From assembly GCA_002343455.1 (NCBI GenBank), contig DDSR01000118.1:1-12820 (forward strand): a DNA stretch of 12,820 bases, written 5' to 3'. Positions 1-6,985 of the stretch are shown here, piece by piece. The position numbers were made by a program, and so were the translations under genes. Below the pieces are notes generated by a model, which did no database searches, was not told where the DNA came from, and saw only the letters and a list, made by a program, of their open reading frames with translations. This DNA comes from Deltaproteobacteria bacterium UBA2385. Its GTDB lineage: Bacteria; Myxococcota_A; UBA796; UBA2385. Numbering within the stretch: the stretch's first letter is position 1; each line of letters opens with the position of its first letter.

Positions 1-44
1 GCCCCAGCCCCATCCGCTGTTTCTAGATAGGCCATAGACCTCCC

Positions 45-48
45 GGAG
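45..48 (+). promoter_or_regulatory. Ribosome binding site of the dioxygenase beta gene
   Basis: GGAG lies 7 nt before the ATG at 56 and supports that start. The 55 bases upstream of the ATG hold no recognisable gene end and no clear promoter; in-frame and out-of-frame TAG triplets occur at 24-30. It cannot be decided from this window whether the operon begins here or continues from the left. Confidence 0.6.
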
Positions 49-55
49 CACGCCC

Positions 56-943
56 ATGGCTAACCAAAGCGGCAAGATCGTCGCCGGCTTCCTCGCCCCG
101 CACCCCCCGCACCTCGTCTACGCCGAGAACCCTCCGCAGAACGAGCCGCGCTCGGAGGGCGGCTGGGAGGTCCTGCGCTGGGGCTACCAGCGGGTGCGCG
201 ACAGCCTCGCCGCGCTGGACTTCGACACGATCATCGTGCACTCCCCGCACTGGAAGACGACCACCGGCACCCACGTCCTGGCCCTGCCGCGCTTCGCCTC
301 GCTCTCGGTCGACCCGATCTTCCCCAACCTCTTCCGCTACCGCTACGACCTGCAGGTCGACGTCGAGCTGGCCCGGGCGATCATCGAGGAGGGCCGCCGC
401 GACGGCCTCGTGGTGCAGCCGATGGAGAACCCCGACTTCCGGGTCGACTACGGCACCATCACCAGCTGCCACCTCGCCCGGCCGCAGTGGGACAAGCCGA
501 TCGTCGGCCTCTCCAGCAGCCGCTCGGCCTTCTACTTCTCCAACGAGGTCGGGCAGGAGGAGATGCTGGCCCTGGGCCGTGCCACCCGGCGCGCCGTCGA
601 ACAGAGCGGCCGGCGGGTGGTGCTGCTGGCCAGCAACTCGCTCTCGCATCGGCACTTCACGGCCGAGCCCGCCGTGCCCGAGGACATGTCTGCCGAGCGA
701 CCGTACTCCTTCAACCAGTACCAGTGGGATATGCACGTGATCGAGCTGATGCGACAGGGGCGCTGCGCGCAGCTGCTCGACGAGATGCCGGACTTCATCG
801 AGCAGGCCACCAGCGAGTGCAAGGACGGCAGCCTGACCTGGATGCTGGGCGCGCTGGAGGTGCCGGACTGGCCGGCGACCGTTCACGCATACGGGACCGT
901 CATCGGGACCGGCAACGCCGTAGTCGAGTGGAGGGCTCCATGA
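56..943 (+). CDS. amnB: 2-aminophenol 1,6-dioxygenase-type extradiol dioxygenase, catalytic beta subunit
   Basis: This 295-residue protein belongs to the class III (LigB-type) extradiol ring-cleavage dioxygenases. It most resembles the large subunit of 2-aminophenol 1,6-dioxygenase, which opens the ring of 2-aminophenol to 2-aminomuconate 6-semialdehyde using non-haem Fe(II). The family signature APHPPHLVYAENPPQNEPRS lies at residues 14-33. The Fe ligands I recall for the Comamonas enzyme (His13, His62, Glu251) and its second-sphere Tyr129 and His195 all map here with a constant +3 offset: His16, His65, Glu254, Tyr132 and His198. The active site is therefore intact. It is the first gene of a coupled operon: its TGA overlaps the ATG of the alpha-subunit gene (ATGA at 940-943), giving the beta-alpha order typical of amnBA. 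The adjoining kynB leaves the real substrate open: 2-aminophenol, 3-hydroxyanthranilate or another ortho-aminophenol. Confidence 0.88.
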   Translation: MANQSGKIVAGFLAPHPPHLVYAENPPQNEPRSEGGWEVLRWGYQRVRDSLAALDFDTIIVHSPHWKTTTGTHVLALPRFASLSVDPIFPNLFRYRYDLQVDVELARAIIEEGRRDGLVVQPMENPDFRVDYGTITSCHLARPQWDKPIVGLSSSRSAFYFSNEVGQEEMLALGRATRRAVEQSGRRVVLLASNSLSHRHFTAEPAVPEDMSAERPYSFNQYQWDMHVIELMRQGRCAQLLDEMPDFIEQATSECKDGSLTWMLGALEVPDWPATVHAYGTVIGTGNAVVEWRAP

Positions 944-2367
944 GCGTCGTCCTCGGCCTGGTCGTCCCCGGCCTGCCCCACCCCTTGCTGGCCCCCCAGG
1001 CATCCTCCCACTGGGCGGCGATCCGCGCCGCCTACGATCGGGCCGCCCGGCTCGTCCAGGCCGCCATCGAGCAGCAGGGCGCCGATCTGCTGGTCCTCTA
1101 CAGCACCCAGTGGGTCAGCGTCATCGGCCACCAGGTGCAGGCCGATCCCGAGCCGGTCTGGACCCACGTCGACCCCGAGTTCCACGCCCTGGGCTCGATG
1201 CCCTACCGGCTGCGCATGGACGCGCCCTACGCCCACGCCTACGCCGCCGCCGCCCGCGAGCGAGGCCTCTCCTGCCGGACCGTGGCCTACCCGGGCTTCC
1301 CGATCGACACCGGCACCGTCGTCGCCCTCTCCCTGCTCGACCCGCAGCGCCGACTGGCCGCGACCACCACCAGCTGCAATATGTACGCCGACCGCGGCGA
1401 GACCGTCGTCCTGGGCAAGGCCGCCCGCGACGCCATCGAGGCCGGCGGTCGGCGGGCCATCGTAGTGGCCGTGACCTCGCTCTCGGCGCGCCAGCATGTG
1501 CGGCCGGTGGAGCCTGAAGACGACCACATCGCCTCGCCCAAGGACGAGGAGTGGAACCGCAAGCTGCTGGAGATCCTGGGCGAGGGCCGGCTCGAAGACG
1601 TCAGCCAGCTGGCGCGGACCGTGGCCCACCAGGCTCACGCCGACAGCAAGATGAAGGCCTTCTGGTGGCTGTCGGCGGTGATGGACCAGGGCAACCGCCT
1701 GCGGGGCGAGGTGCTCGGCTACGGGCCGGTCTGGGGCACCGGAGCGGCGGTGGTGGCGCTCACCCCGGCGCAGACCGCCCAGGGCCAGCACGAGTTCGAC
1801 GAGGACAGCGTCGAGCGCTACCGCGGCGACCACGAGGTGCTCGACTCCAGCCCCGAGACCCCTCCGGGGCCCCCTGCTTCGGCCCCTCCGGTGCCCCCTG
1901 CTCCTGCCCCGGCGCCGCGCCCGGCTGCGCCGGCCAAGGGGCCAGCCAAGGGCATCGACGTCGCCGCTGCCCCCCGCCCGGTGGGCGCCTACCCCCACGC
2001 CCGGCGGGTCGGCGAGCTGCTGTACCTCTCGGGCATCGGCCCGCGGGACCCCAAGGACGACAGCATCCCCGGTGGCCCCATCCGCGACGCCGAGGGCAAG
2101 CCCCTGGCCTACGACATCAAGGCCCAGACCCGCGCCTGCATCGAGAACGTCCGCCGGGTGCTGGAGGGCTCGGGCAGCAGCCTGGACCGGGTGCTCGACG
2201 TGACGGCCTTCCTGGTGGACATGGACCGCGACTTCGCCGGCTACAACGAGGTCTACGCCGAGTTCTTCGCCTCCGTCGGCGCCACCCGGACCACCCTGGC
2301 GGTGCGGGCCCTGCCGACCCCGATCGCGGTCGAGCTGAAGATCATCGCCTCCGCGGGCCCGGTGTGA
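940..2367 (+). CDS. amnA: Fusion: dioxygenase alpha subunit plus 2-aminomuconate deaminase (RidA family)
   Basis: A 475-residue two-domain protein. Residues 1 to about 300 match the alpha subunit of 2-aminophenol 1,6-dioxygenase, a LigB-fold partner that does not bind iron. Aligned by eye to the beta subunit, each active-site residue is replaced: His16 by Gly11, His65 by Gln57, His198 by Ala183 and Glu254 by Asp235. Residues 302-338 form a Pro/Ala-rich linker. Residues 339-475 are a RidA/YjgF domain with the 2-aminomuconate deaminase signatures RPVGAYPHARRVGELLYLSG, GYNEVYAEFF and ATRTTLAVRALP. Arg450 is the expected conserved RidA arginine. The deaminase converts 2-aminomuconate to 4-oxalocrotonate plus ammonia, two steps after ring cleavage (a dehydrogenase lies between). 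GGAGGG at 930-935 precedes the ATG by 4 nt, and the start overlaps the beta stop. Separate genes encode these parts in the aminophenol operons I know, so the fusion is unusual. The reading frame is continuous, with no frameshift. Confidence 0.87.
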   Translation: MSVVLGLVVPGLPHPLLAPQASSHWAAIRAAYDRAARLVQAAIEQQGADLLVLYSTQWVSVIGHQVQADPEPVWTHVDPEFHALGSMPYRLRMDAPYAHAYAAAARERGLSCRTVAYPGFPIDTGTVVALSLLDPQRRLAATTTSCNMYADRGETVVLGKAARDAIEAGGRRAIVVAVTSLSARQHVRPVEPEDDHIASPKDEEWNRKLLEILGEGRLEDVSQLARTVAHQAHADSKMKAFWWLSAVMDQGNRLRGEVLGYGPVWGTGAAVVALTPAQTAQGQHEFDEDSVERYRGDHEVLDSSPETPPGPPASAPPVPPAPAPAPRPAAPAKGPAKGIDVAAAPRPVGAYPHARRVGELLYLSGIGPRDPKDDSIPGGPIRDAEGKPLAYDIKAQTRACIENVRRVLEGSGSSLDRVLDVTAFLVDMDRDFAGYNEVYAEFFASVGATRTTLAVRALPTPIAVELKIIASAGPV

Positions 2368-2987
2368 GCCGCATCATCGACATCAGCCCGCCGATCCGGC
2401 CCTCGCTGGCCGTCTGGCCAGGGGACACCCCCTTCCGTCAGGACTTCCTCGCGCGGATGGACCAGGGGGCCAACCTCGATCTGTCCAGAATCACCAGCAC
2501 CCTGCACCTGGGCGCGCACGCCGACGGGCCCCGTCACTACGGCCTGGGGGCGGCGGGCATCGGCGAGCGGCCGCTGGAGCCCTACCTGGGGCCCTGCCAG
2601 GTGATCGTCGTCCGCGTCTCGCCGGGCGCTCGGATCCTGCCCTCCGATCTGTCCGAGCCGATCTCCGCCCCTCGGGTGCTGCTCTGCACCCGCAGCTTCC
2701 CGGATCCAGACCGCTTCAACGAGGACTTCGCCGCCCTCTCTCCCGCGCTGGTCGATCACCTCGCCGCCGCGGGCGTGCTGCTGGTCGGCATCGACACCCC
2801 CAGCATCGACCCCTTCGCCAGCAAGGCGCTGGAGAGCCACCAGGCCGTGCTGCGCCACGATCTCAGCGTGCTGGAGGGACTCGTCCTCGACCATGTGCAG
2901 CCGGGTCTGTACACCCTGGTCGCCTTGCCGCTGCGCATCCTGGACGGAGACGCCAGCCCGGTGCGAGCGGTCCTGCTCGCCGACTAA
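2364..2987 (+). CDS. kynB: Kynurenine formamidase (arylformamidase, cyclase family)
   Basis: A 207-residue cyclase-family metallohydrolase of normal KynB length, which hydrolyses N-formyl-L-kynurenine to kynurenine and formate, the second step of tryptophan catabolism. The N-terminus has the family opening DISPPIRPSLAVWPGDTPF. The metal motif HLGAHAD supplies His48, His52 and Asp54, followed by His58. His159 (ESHQAVL) and Glu171 match the two late Zn ligands of characterised KynB with a constant -2 offset. The GTG start at 2364 overlaps the TGA of the fusion gene (GTGA), and no Shine-Dalgarno is visible before it, so termination-reinitiation coupling is likely. The stop codon TAA overlaps the TAG of the convergent plsC gene (CTAA at 2984-2987). 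The alternative that it is a generic cyclase is less likely given the residue match and the aminomuconate context. Confidence 0.88.
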   Translation: MSRIIDISPPIRPSLAVWPGDTPFRQDFLARMDQGANLDLSRITSTLHLGAHADGPRHYGLGAAGIGERPLEPYLGPCQVIVVRVSPGARILPSDLSEPISAPRVLLCTRSFPDPDRFNEDFAALSPALVDHLAAAGVLLVGIDTPSIDPFASKALESHQAVLRHDLSVLEGLVLDHVQPGLYTLVALPLRILDGDASPVRAVLLAD

Positions 2988-3751
2988 TCTCCGCGCTCCC
3001 ACTCGTTCAGCCCCTGCCGGATCGCCTGCCGGGTCTGCTCCATGACCTGCCGCAGGCCCTCCTCGCCCGGTGCCGGGGGAGGGATGGGGGGGTGGACGGT
3101 GAGCAGGATCCGCCCCGGGAGCAGCCGCAGCCGCCGGGCGGGCTGGACCATGGCGCTGCCGGAGACGCTGACCGGGAGGATCGGCAGGCCGAGCTGCTGG
3201 GCCATCACGAAGCCGCCCTTCTTGAACGGTTGAAGCCTCCCGTCCAGGCTGCGGGTGCCTTCGGCGAAGATCGCCACGCTCATCTGCTCCTTCTGCAGTC
3301 GCTCGCGGGCCGCGTTGAGGCTGGCGATGGCTCGGGCCGGGTTCTTGCGATCGACGAAGATGTGGCCGCCCGCCTGGCAGTACCAGCCCAGCCCCGGGAC
3401 CCGGCGGAGCTCCTCCTTCAGGACCCAGCGGAACTGGAGCGGGGCCCAGCCGTAGAAGGCCCCCACGTCGGCGTGGCTGAGGTGGTTGAGCACGATGACG
3501 TAGCCCTGGTCGGACCGGGCATGCTCGACCCCGCGCAGCTCGACCCGGGTGAGGTTCACCAGGAGGGCGAGGCGGCACCAGGCGACCCCCACCCAGAAGG
3601 CCGTCCGCGCGGAGAACCACGCCACGACCACCGCCAGGCTGCCCAGCGTGATCATGGACAGCACCACCACCGGCGCCACCACCAGCAGGGCCCATGGCAG
3701 GTAGAGCAGCGAGAGCAGGTCTCGTCGCCGCTCCTGCTCAGCGCGCGTCAA
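2984..3751 (-). CDS. plsC: PlsC-type 1-acyl-glycerol-3-phosphate acyltransferase
   Basis: A 255-residue membrane acyltransferase of the PlsC/LPLAT family, expected to acylate lysophosphatidic acid at the inner membrane during phospholipid synthesis. Two hydrophobic segments lie at about residues 15-36 and 38-66. The catalytic NHxSxxD motif is NHLSHAD, with His90 and Asp95. Motif II is IFVDR (131-135), motif III is FAEGTRS with Glu164, and the late ILPVSVSG motif is at 191-198. The start is a TTG at 3751 lying inside the end of the preceding peptidase gene (14-nt overlap), so translational coupling is likely. No better start is visible, because the next Met (residue 33) would remove the first membrane helix. 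The substrate (lysophosphatidate or ornithine/other lyso-lipid) cannot be told from motifs alone. Confidence 0.88.
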   Translation of the reverse strand: MTRAEQERRRDLLSLLYLPWALLVVAPVVVLSMITLGSLAVVVAWFSARTAFWVGVAWCRLALLVNLTRVELRGVEHARSDQGYVIVLNHLSHADVGAFYGWAPLQFRWVLKEELRRVPGLGWYCQAGGHIFVDRKNPARAIASLNAARERLQKEQMSVAIFAEGTRSLDGRLQPFKKGGFVMAQQLGLPILPVSVSGSAMVQPARRLRLLPGRILLTVHPPIPPPAPGEEGLRQVMEQTRQAIRQGLNEWERGD

Positions 3752-5915
3752 CGCCGCCCCAGGCCGAGAGATCGGGGTCCATCGCCAGGGCGCGCACCAG
3801 GAAGGCGTAGCGGTCGGCGAGCTCCTCGATGACCATCGTCGTCGGCTTGCCGGCGCCGTGGCCCCCGCGGGTCTCGATGCGGGCCAGGATCGGCGCGCTG
3901 CCGCCCTGGGCGTGCTGCAGGGCCGCCGTGAACTTGAAGGAGTGGGCCGGCACGACCCGGTCGTCGTGATCTCCGGTCGTCACCATGGTGGCCGGGTAGG
4001 CGGTGCCCGGCCGGGTGTTGTGGACCGGGCTGTAGGCCAGCAGGGTCTTGAACTGTTCGGGGTCCTCGCTGCTGCCGTAGTCGCTCTTCCAGGCCCAGCC
4101 GATCGTCCAGGTGTGGTAGCGCAGCATGTCCAGCACGCCGACCGCCGGCAGGGCGGCCCCGAAGAGCTCGGGCCGCTGGGTCAGCACGGCCCCCACCAGC
4201 AGCCCGCCGTTGCTGCCCCCTTGGATCGCCAGCCGCTCGGGCCGGGTGTAGCCCTGCCCCTGCAGGTACTCGGCCGCGGCGATGAAGTCGTCGAAGACGT
4301 TCTGCTTGTCGTGGACGGTCCCGGCCTTGTGCCAGGTCTCTCCGTACTCGCCGCCGCCTCGCAGGTTGGCGACCGCGTAGACCCCGCCCATCTCCATCCA
4401 GACCTGGTTGCTGACGCTGAACCAGGGGGTCTGGGACACGTTGAAGCCGCCGTAGCCGTACAGGATGGTCGGGTTGTTGCCGTCCAGCTCCAGGCCCTTC
4501 TTGTGGGTGATGAACATCGGGACCCGCGTCCCGTCCTTGCTGGTGTAGAAGATCTGCTTCGTCTCGAAGCCCGCCGGGTCGAAGTCCACCGCCGGGCGCA
4601 TGAACAGGCTGGACTCGCCGGTGCCCACGTCGTAGCGGTAGATCGTGGCCGGATCGGTGAAGCCGGTGAAGGAGTAGAAGGTCTCGTCACGATCCGGGTC
4701 GCCGGCGAAGCCGGAGATCGAGCCAACCCCGGGCAGCTCCACCGTGCGGATGGGCGTGCCTTGAAGATCACGCACCTCGACCTCGCTCCGGGCGTCCTTC
4801 ATCCAGCCCAGGACCAGGGTGTCCCCGACGCGGTTGCAGCTCTGTAGCACATGCTCGCCCTGGGGCACGACCTCGGTCCAGTCCGCGGGCGAGGGCTTCT
4901 GCAGATCGACCGCGATCACCCGGCCCTTCGGCGCGTCCTTGTTCGTCCAGAACCAGAAGCGGTCGCCTTGGGAGCTTACCCGGTAGTAGCCGGCGTCGAA
5001 GCTGTCCATCAGCTTCACCACACCCTGTCCGGGCGGGCGGTCTTGCCAGCCGCGGCTCAGCGGCAGGATGTGCACCCGGGAGCGGGGCTCGGTGCCCTCG
5101 TAGCCCGTCATCACCAGGTAGCGGCCGTCGTCGGTGACGCTGCCGCTCCAGGAGCGTCGGGGGTGCTCCGGATCGTGGTAGACCAGCAGATCCTGGGACT
5201 GCTGCGTGCCCAGCTTGTGGAAATACAGCGCGCTGTTCTCGTTGAGGTCCTCCAGCGCCTCGGTCGGCTCGGGGAAACGACTGTAAAAGAAGCCCGAGCC
5301 GTCCTTGAGCCAGGACACCCCCGAGAACTTCGACCAGCGCAGCTCGTCCGGCAGATCCTGCCCGCTCTGGATGTCCCGCACCTTCCAGGTGGTCCAGTCC
5401 GAGCCCCCGTCGCTGACCCCGTAGGCGATGTGCCGGGCCTGCTCGTCGATGGCATAGGTGCGCAGCGAGACCGTGCCGTCCGCGCTCCAGGTGTTCGGGT
5501 CCAGCAACACGGTCGGCTGGGCCTGCAGACCCGTCGCCGTCAGCAGCACGGGCTGGTTCTGCAAGCCGTCGTTGCGCGTCCAGAAGTAACGCCCGCCCTG
5601 GTGGAAGGGCACGCCGATGCGCTCGTAGTTCCACAGGGCGTGCAGGCGGTCCTGGATGGCCTGGCGCTGCGGGACCGCGTCCAGGTAGGAGCGGGTCAGC
5701 GCGTTCTGGGCCTCGATCCAGGTCCGGCTCTCGGGGGCGTCGGGGTCCTCCAGCCAGCGGTAGGGATCGGCGACCGGCGTGCCGTGGTAGTCGTCGACGG
5801 TGTCTCCGCGGGCGGCGGCCGGGTAGGCGAAGGCCGGCCCGGGGGCGGCCCCGGGGGAGGTCGCCGGGGGGGCCTTGGTGCCGCAGGCGGAGAGGAGGAG
5901 CAGGGCGAGGGGCAT
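3738..5915 (-). CDS. Prolyl oligopeptidase, S9A family, predicted lipoprotein
   Basis: A 725-residue S9A serine peptidase that cuts short peptides after proline. A beta-propeller occupies roughly residues 70-460 and the alpha/beta hydrolase domain 460-715. The start of the mature domain carries the typical YRWLEDP. The catalytic Ser568 sits in GGSNGG, Asp651 in DHDDRV (with substrate-binding Arg653) and His686 in GGHGAGKPT. The first residues, MPLALLLLSAC, form a lipobox with Cys11, followed by a low-complexity Pro/Ala stretch to about residue 35. This suggests a lipid-anchored, exported peptidase. The signal is oddly short and lacks a basic n-region, and the frame is closed by a TAG ten codons upstream with no other start. 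GGAG precedes the ATG by 8 nt. It probably shares a transcript with plsC downstream and perhaps with the RAYT-like gene 72 nt upstream. Confidence 0.93.
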   Translation of the reverse strand: MPLALLLLSACGTKAPPATSPGAAPGPAFAYPAAARGDTVDDYHGTPVADPYRWLEDPDAPESRTWIEAQNALTRSYLDAVPQRQAIQDRLHALWNYERIGVPFHQGGRYFWTRNDGLQNQPVLLTATGLQAQPTVLLDPNTWSADGTVSLRTYAIDEQARHIAYGVSDGGSDWTTWKVRDIQSGQDLPDELRWSKFSGVSWLKDGSGFFYSRFPEPTEALEDLNENSALYFHKLGTQQSQDLLVYHDPEHPRRSWSGSVTDDGRYLVMTGYEGTEPRSRVHILPLSRGWQDRPPGQGVVKLMDSFDAGYYRVSSQGDRFWFWTNKDAPKGRVIAVDLQKPSPADWTEVVPQGEHVLQSCNRVGDTLVLGWMKDARSEVEVRDLQGTPIRTVELPGVGSISGFAGDPDRDETFYSFTGFTDPATIYRYDVGTGESSLFMRPAVDFDPAGFETKQIFYTSKDGTRVPMFITHKKGLELDGNNPTILYGYGGFNVSQTPWFSVSNQVWMEMGGVYAVANLRGGGEYGETWHKAGTVHDKQNVFDDFIAAAEYLQGQGYTRPERLAIQGGSNGGLLVGAVLTQRPELFGAALPAVGVLDMLRYHTWTIGWAWKSDYGSSEDPEQFKTLLAYSPVHNTRPGTAYPATMVTTGDHDDRVVPAHSFKFTAALQHAQGGSAPILARIETRGGHGAGKPTTMVIEELADRYAFLVRALAMDPDLSAWGGVDAR

Positions 5916-5987
5916 GCGGGAGGCTCCGGTCGAGGCGGAGTTCTACAGCGCTTTGGGAGCGGTGGCCAGCGGCGGGCGAGGGCGCGC

Positions 5988-6785
5988 TCAGTCGTCGACG
6001 GCCTCGAAGGCCGCCGGCTCGGGGCTCTCCGCCCGCAGGCGGAGCTGTCCCTCCACCGCCTTCAACACCCGGGGCTCGACGGGCTGCTCGCGCAGGCGCT
6101 GCACCGTTCGCGCCGTGATCCCCAGCGCGGCGGCCAGAGCGGCGGTGCCGAGCTTGCCTTCGGCGAGGCGCACCGCCGCCGCGCCAGCCTGGACCTGGAG
6201 GGGGTCTCGGCTCCGCAGATCGGCGCCCGCCGTCGCCGCGAGGGTGGCCTGTGCCAACGAAGCCTCGGCAAGCGCCGCGAAGTCCAGCTCGCGCTCGTCG
6301 AGATCGGGCGCGCCGATCAGCGGCAGCAGATCCGGCCGCCCCACCCGGGGCAGGCGGCGCCGGACCAGGGCCGCGGTCCAGATGCCCGGCACCCGCAGGC
6401 CCAGCAGGTCGGGCAGGTTGCTGGCCTCGGCGAAGGGATCGTGTGCGAAGCCGTGCCTCTGGTCCTGGCGGAGCACGTAGAGGAAGGCTCGGCGCAGGTG
6501 GCGCCCGTCGACCACTGGCTCGAGCCAGGCCGGCTGGAAGCCCGAGGGCGGCCGTAGCGTGTTCACCAGGGCGATCTGTACACGGCGCGCCAGCTCGCCG
6601 GCGTCCTCGCGGGAGGCAGAGGTCAGCAGGTGCAGGTGATCGTCCGCCGCCCGAAAGGCCAGCAGCTCGAAGGGCCGGGCCGCCTTCAGCAGGGCCAGGG
6701 CGAGGCGCCGCTGTGCTGTGGCCTCGGCCGCGAGCACCGCGCTGCATCGAAGGCGCATCGTGATGTGGAAGCCGAGGGGCTGCAT
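5988..6785 (-). CDS. Diverged REP-associated tyrosine transposase-like (HUH/Y1) protein with C-terminal HTH
   Basis: A 265-residue protein whose first 125 residues resemble the Y1_Tnp (IS200/RAYT-type) single-strand DNA transposase domain. GFHITMRL (5-12) is the opening strand. HLH at 50-52, in DDHLHLL, is the metal-binding HUH motif. The helix FLYVLRQDQRHG supplies the expected catalytic Tyr103 with Gln107 in the Y-x3-Q spacing. Residues about 205-235 (LGTAALAAALGITARTVQRL) form a helix-turn-helix. This architecture fits a domesticated RAYT-like nuclease more than an active insertion sequence. The frame is open upstream to 7022, but that part is low-complexity noncoding sequence with the 64-bp repeats. 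I chose the ATG at 6785 because the domain begins there. No Shine-Dalgarno is visible, so the start is uncertain (the alternative is Met10 at 6758). The repeat cluster begins 25 bp upstream of this start. Confidence 0.72.
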   Translation of the reverse strand: MQPLGFHITMRLRCSAVLAAEATAQRRLALALLKAARPFELLAFRAADDHLHLLTSASREDAGELARRVQIALVNTLRPPSGFQPAWLEPVVDGRHLRRAFLYVLRQDQRHGFAHDPFAEASNLPDLLGLRVPGIWTAALVRRRLPRVGRPDLLPLIGAPDLDERELDFAALAEASLAQATLAATAGADLRSRDPLQVQAGAAAVRLAEGKLGTAALAAALGITARTVQRLREQPVEPRVLKAVEGQLRLRAESPEPAAFEAVDD

Positions 6786-6810
6786 CGGGCGGCGGGGGGA
6801 GGAGTTGCGG

Positions 6811-6857
6811 GCGACGTAAGGGGGGAGGGATGGAATGTCCAGGCCTGGTTTTGTCGC
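6811..6857. repeat. 64-bp-period repeat, copy 1
   Basis: A 47-bp unit starting GCGACG and ending GTCGC, so its ends are inverted (GCGAC/GTCGC). The core holds GGATGGAATGTCC followed by the 10-bp palindrome CCAGGCCTGG (6839-6848). By ungapped hand alignment it matches copy 2 at 31 of 47 positions and copy 3 at 32 of 47. A 17-bp spacer follows. Confidence 0.7.
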
Positions 6858-6874
6858 GTTGGTGGGCTTGGGAT

Positions 6875-6921
6875 GCGACGAAGGTTGTGGTGGATGGAGT
6901 GTCCGGTTGGGGTTGTGTCCG
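6875..6921. repeat. 64-bp-period repeat, copy 2
   Basis: Starts exactly 64 bp after copy 1 with GCGACG. The core GGATGGAGTGTCC is nearly identical to that of copy 1, followed by GGGGTT as in copy 3. The right end reads GTGTCCG, so the terminal inverted repeat is degraded here. Matches copy 3 at 30 of 47 positions by hand. A 17-bp spacer follows. Confidence 0.68.
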
Positions 6922-6938
6922 GATCGTGGGCCGCGGGT

Positions 6939-6985
6939 GCGATGTAGGTGTGGGGAGATGAGATATCCACCTGGGGTTATGTCGC
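6939..6985. repeat. 64-bp-period repeat, copy 3
   Basis: Starts exactly 64 bp after copy 2 with GCGATGTAGG and ends TTATGTCGC, restoring the GCGA/TCGC inverted ends. Internal AGGTG (6946-6950) can pair with CACCT (6968-6972) around a GATATC palindrome (6962-6967). The 64-bp period is not a multiple of 3, so the repetition is not a coding repeat. Confidence 0.68.

Noticed and set aside
487..2987. Long + strand frames beginning at 487 and 1551
   Set aside because: Only their downstream parts are real (the fusion gene from 940 and kynB from 2364). The upstream parts are out-of-frame readings of GC-rich coding DNA, rich in Arg/Ala/Gly/Pro with no domain.
2253..3695. 480-codon - strand frame over kynB and plsC
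   Set aside because: Shadow frame: low-complexity Gly/Pro/Arg translation overlapping two well-supported genes with catalytic motifs.
6744..6793. Possible fourth copy of the 64-bp repeat inside the RAYT-like gene
   Set aside because: A GCATCGAAGG stretch looks similar but is 3 bp out of phase, matches weakly and is coding sequence.
6811..6985. CRISPR array reading of the 64-bp-period repeats
   Set aside because: The repeats are only about two thirds identical, the spacers are 17 bp, there are only three units and no cas gene is present.
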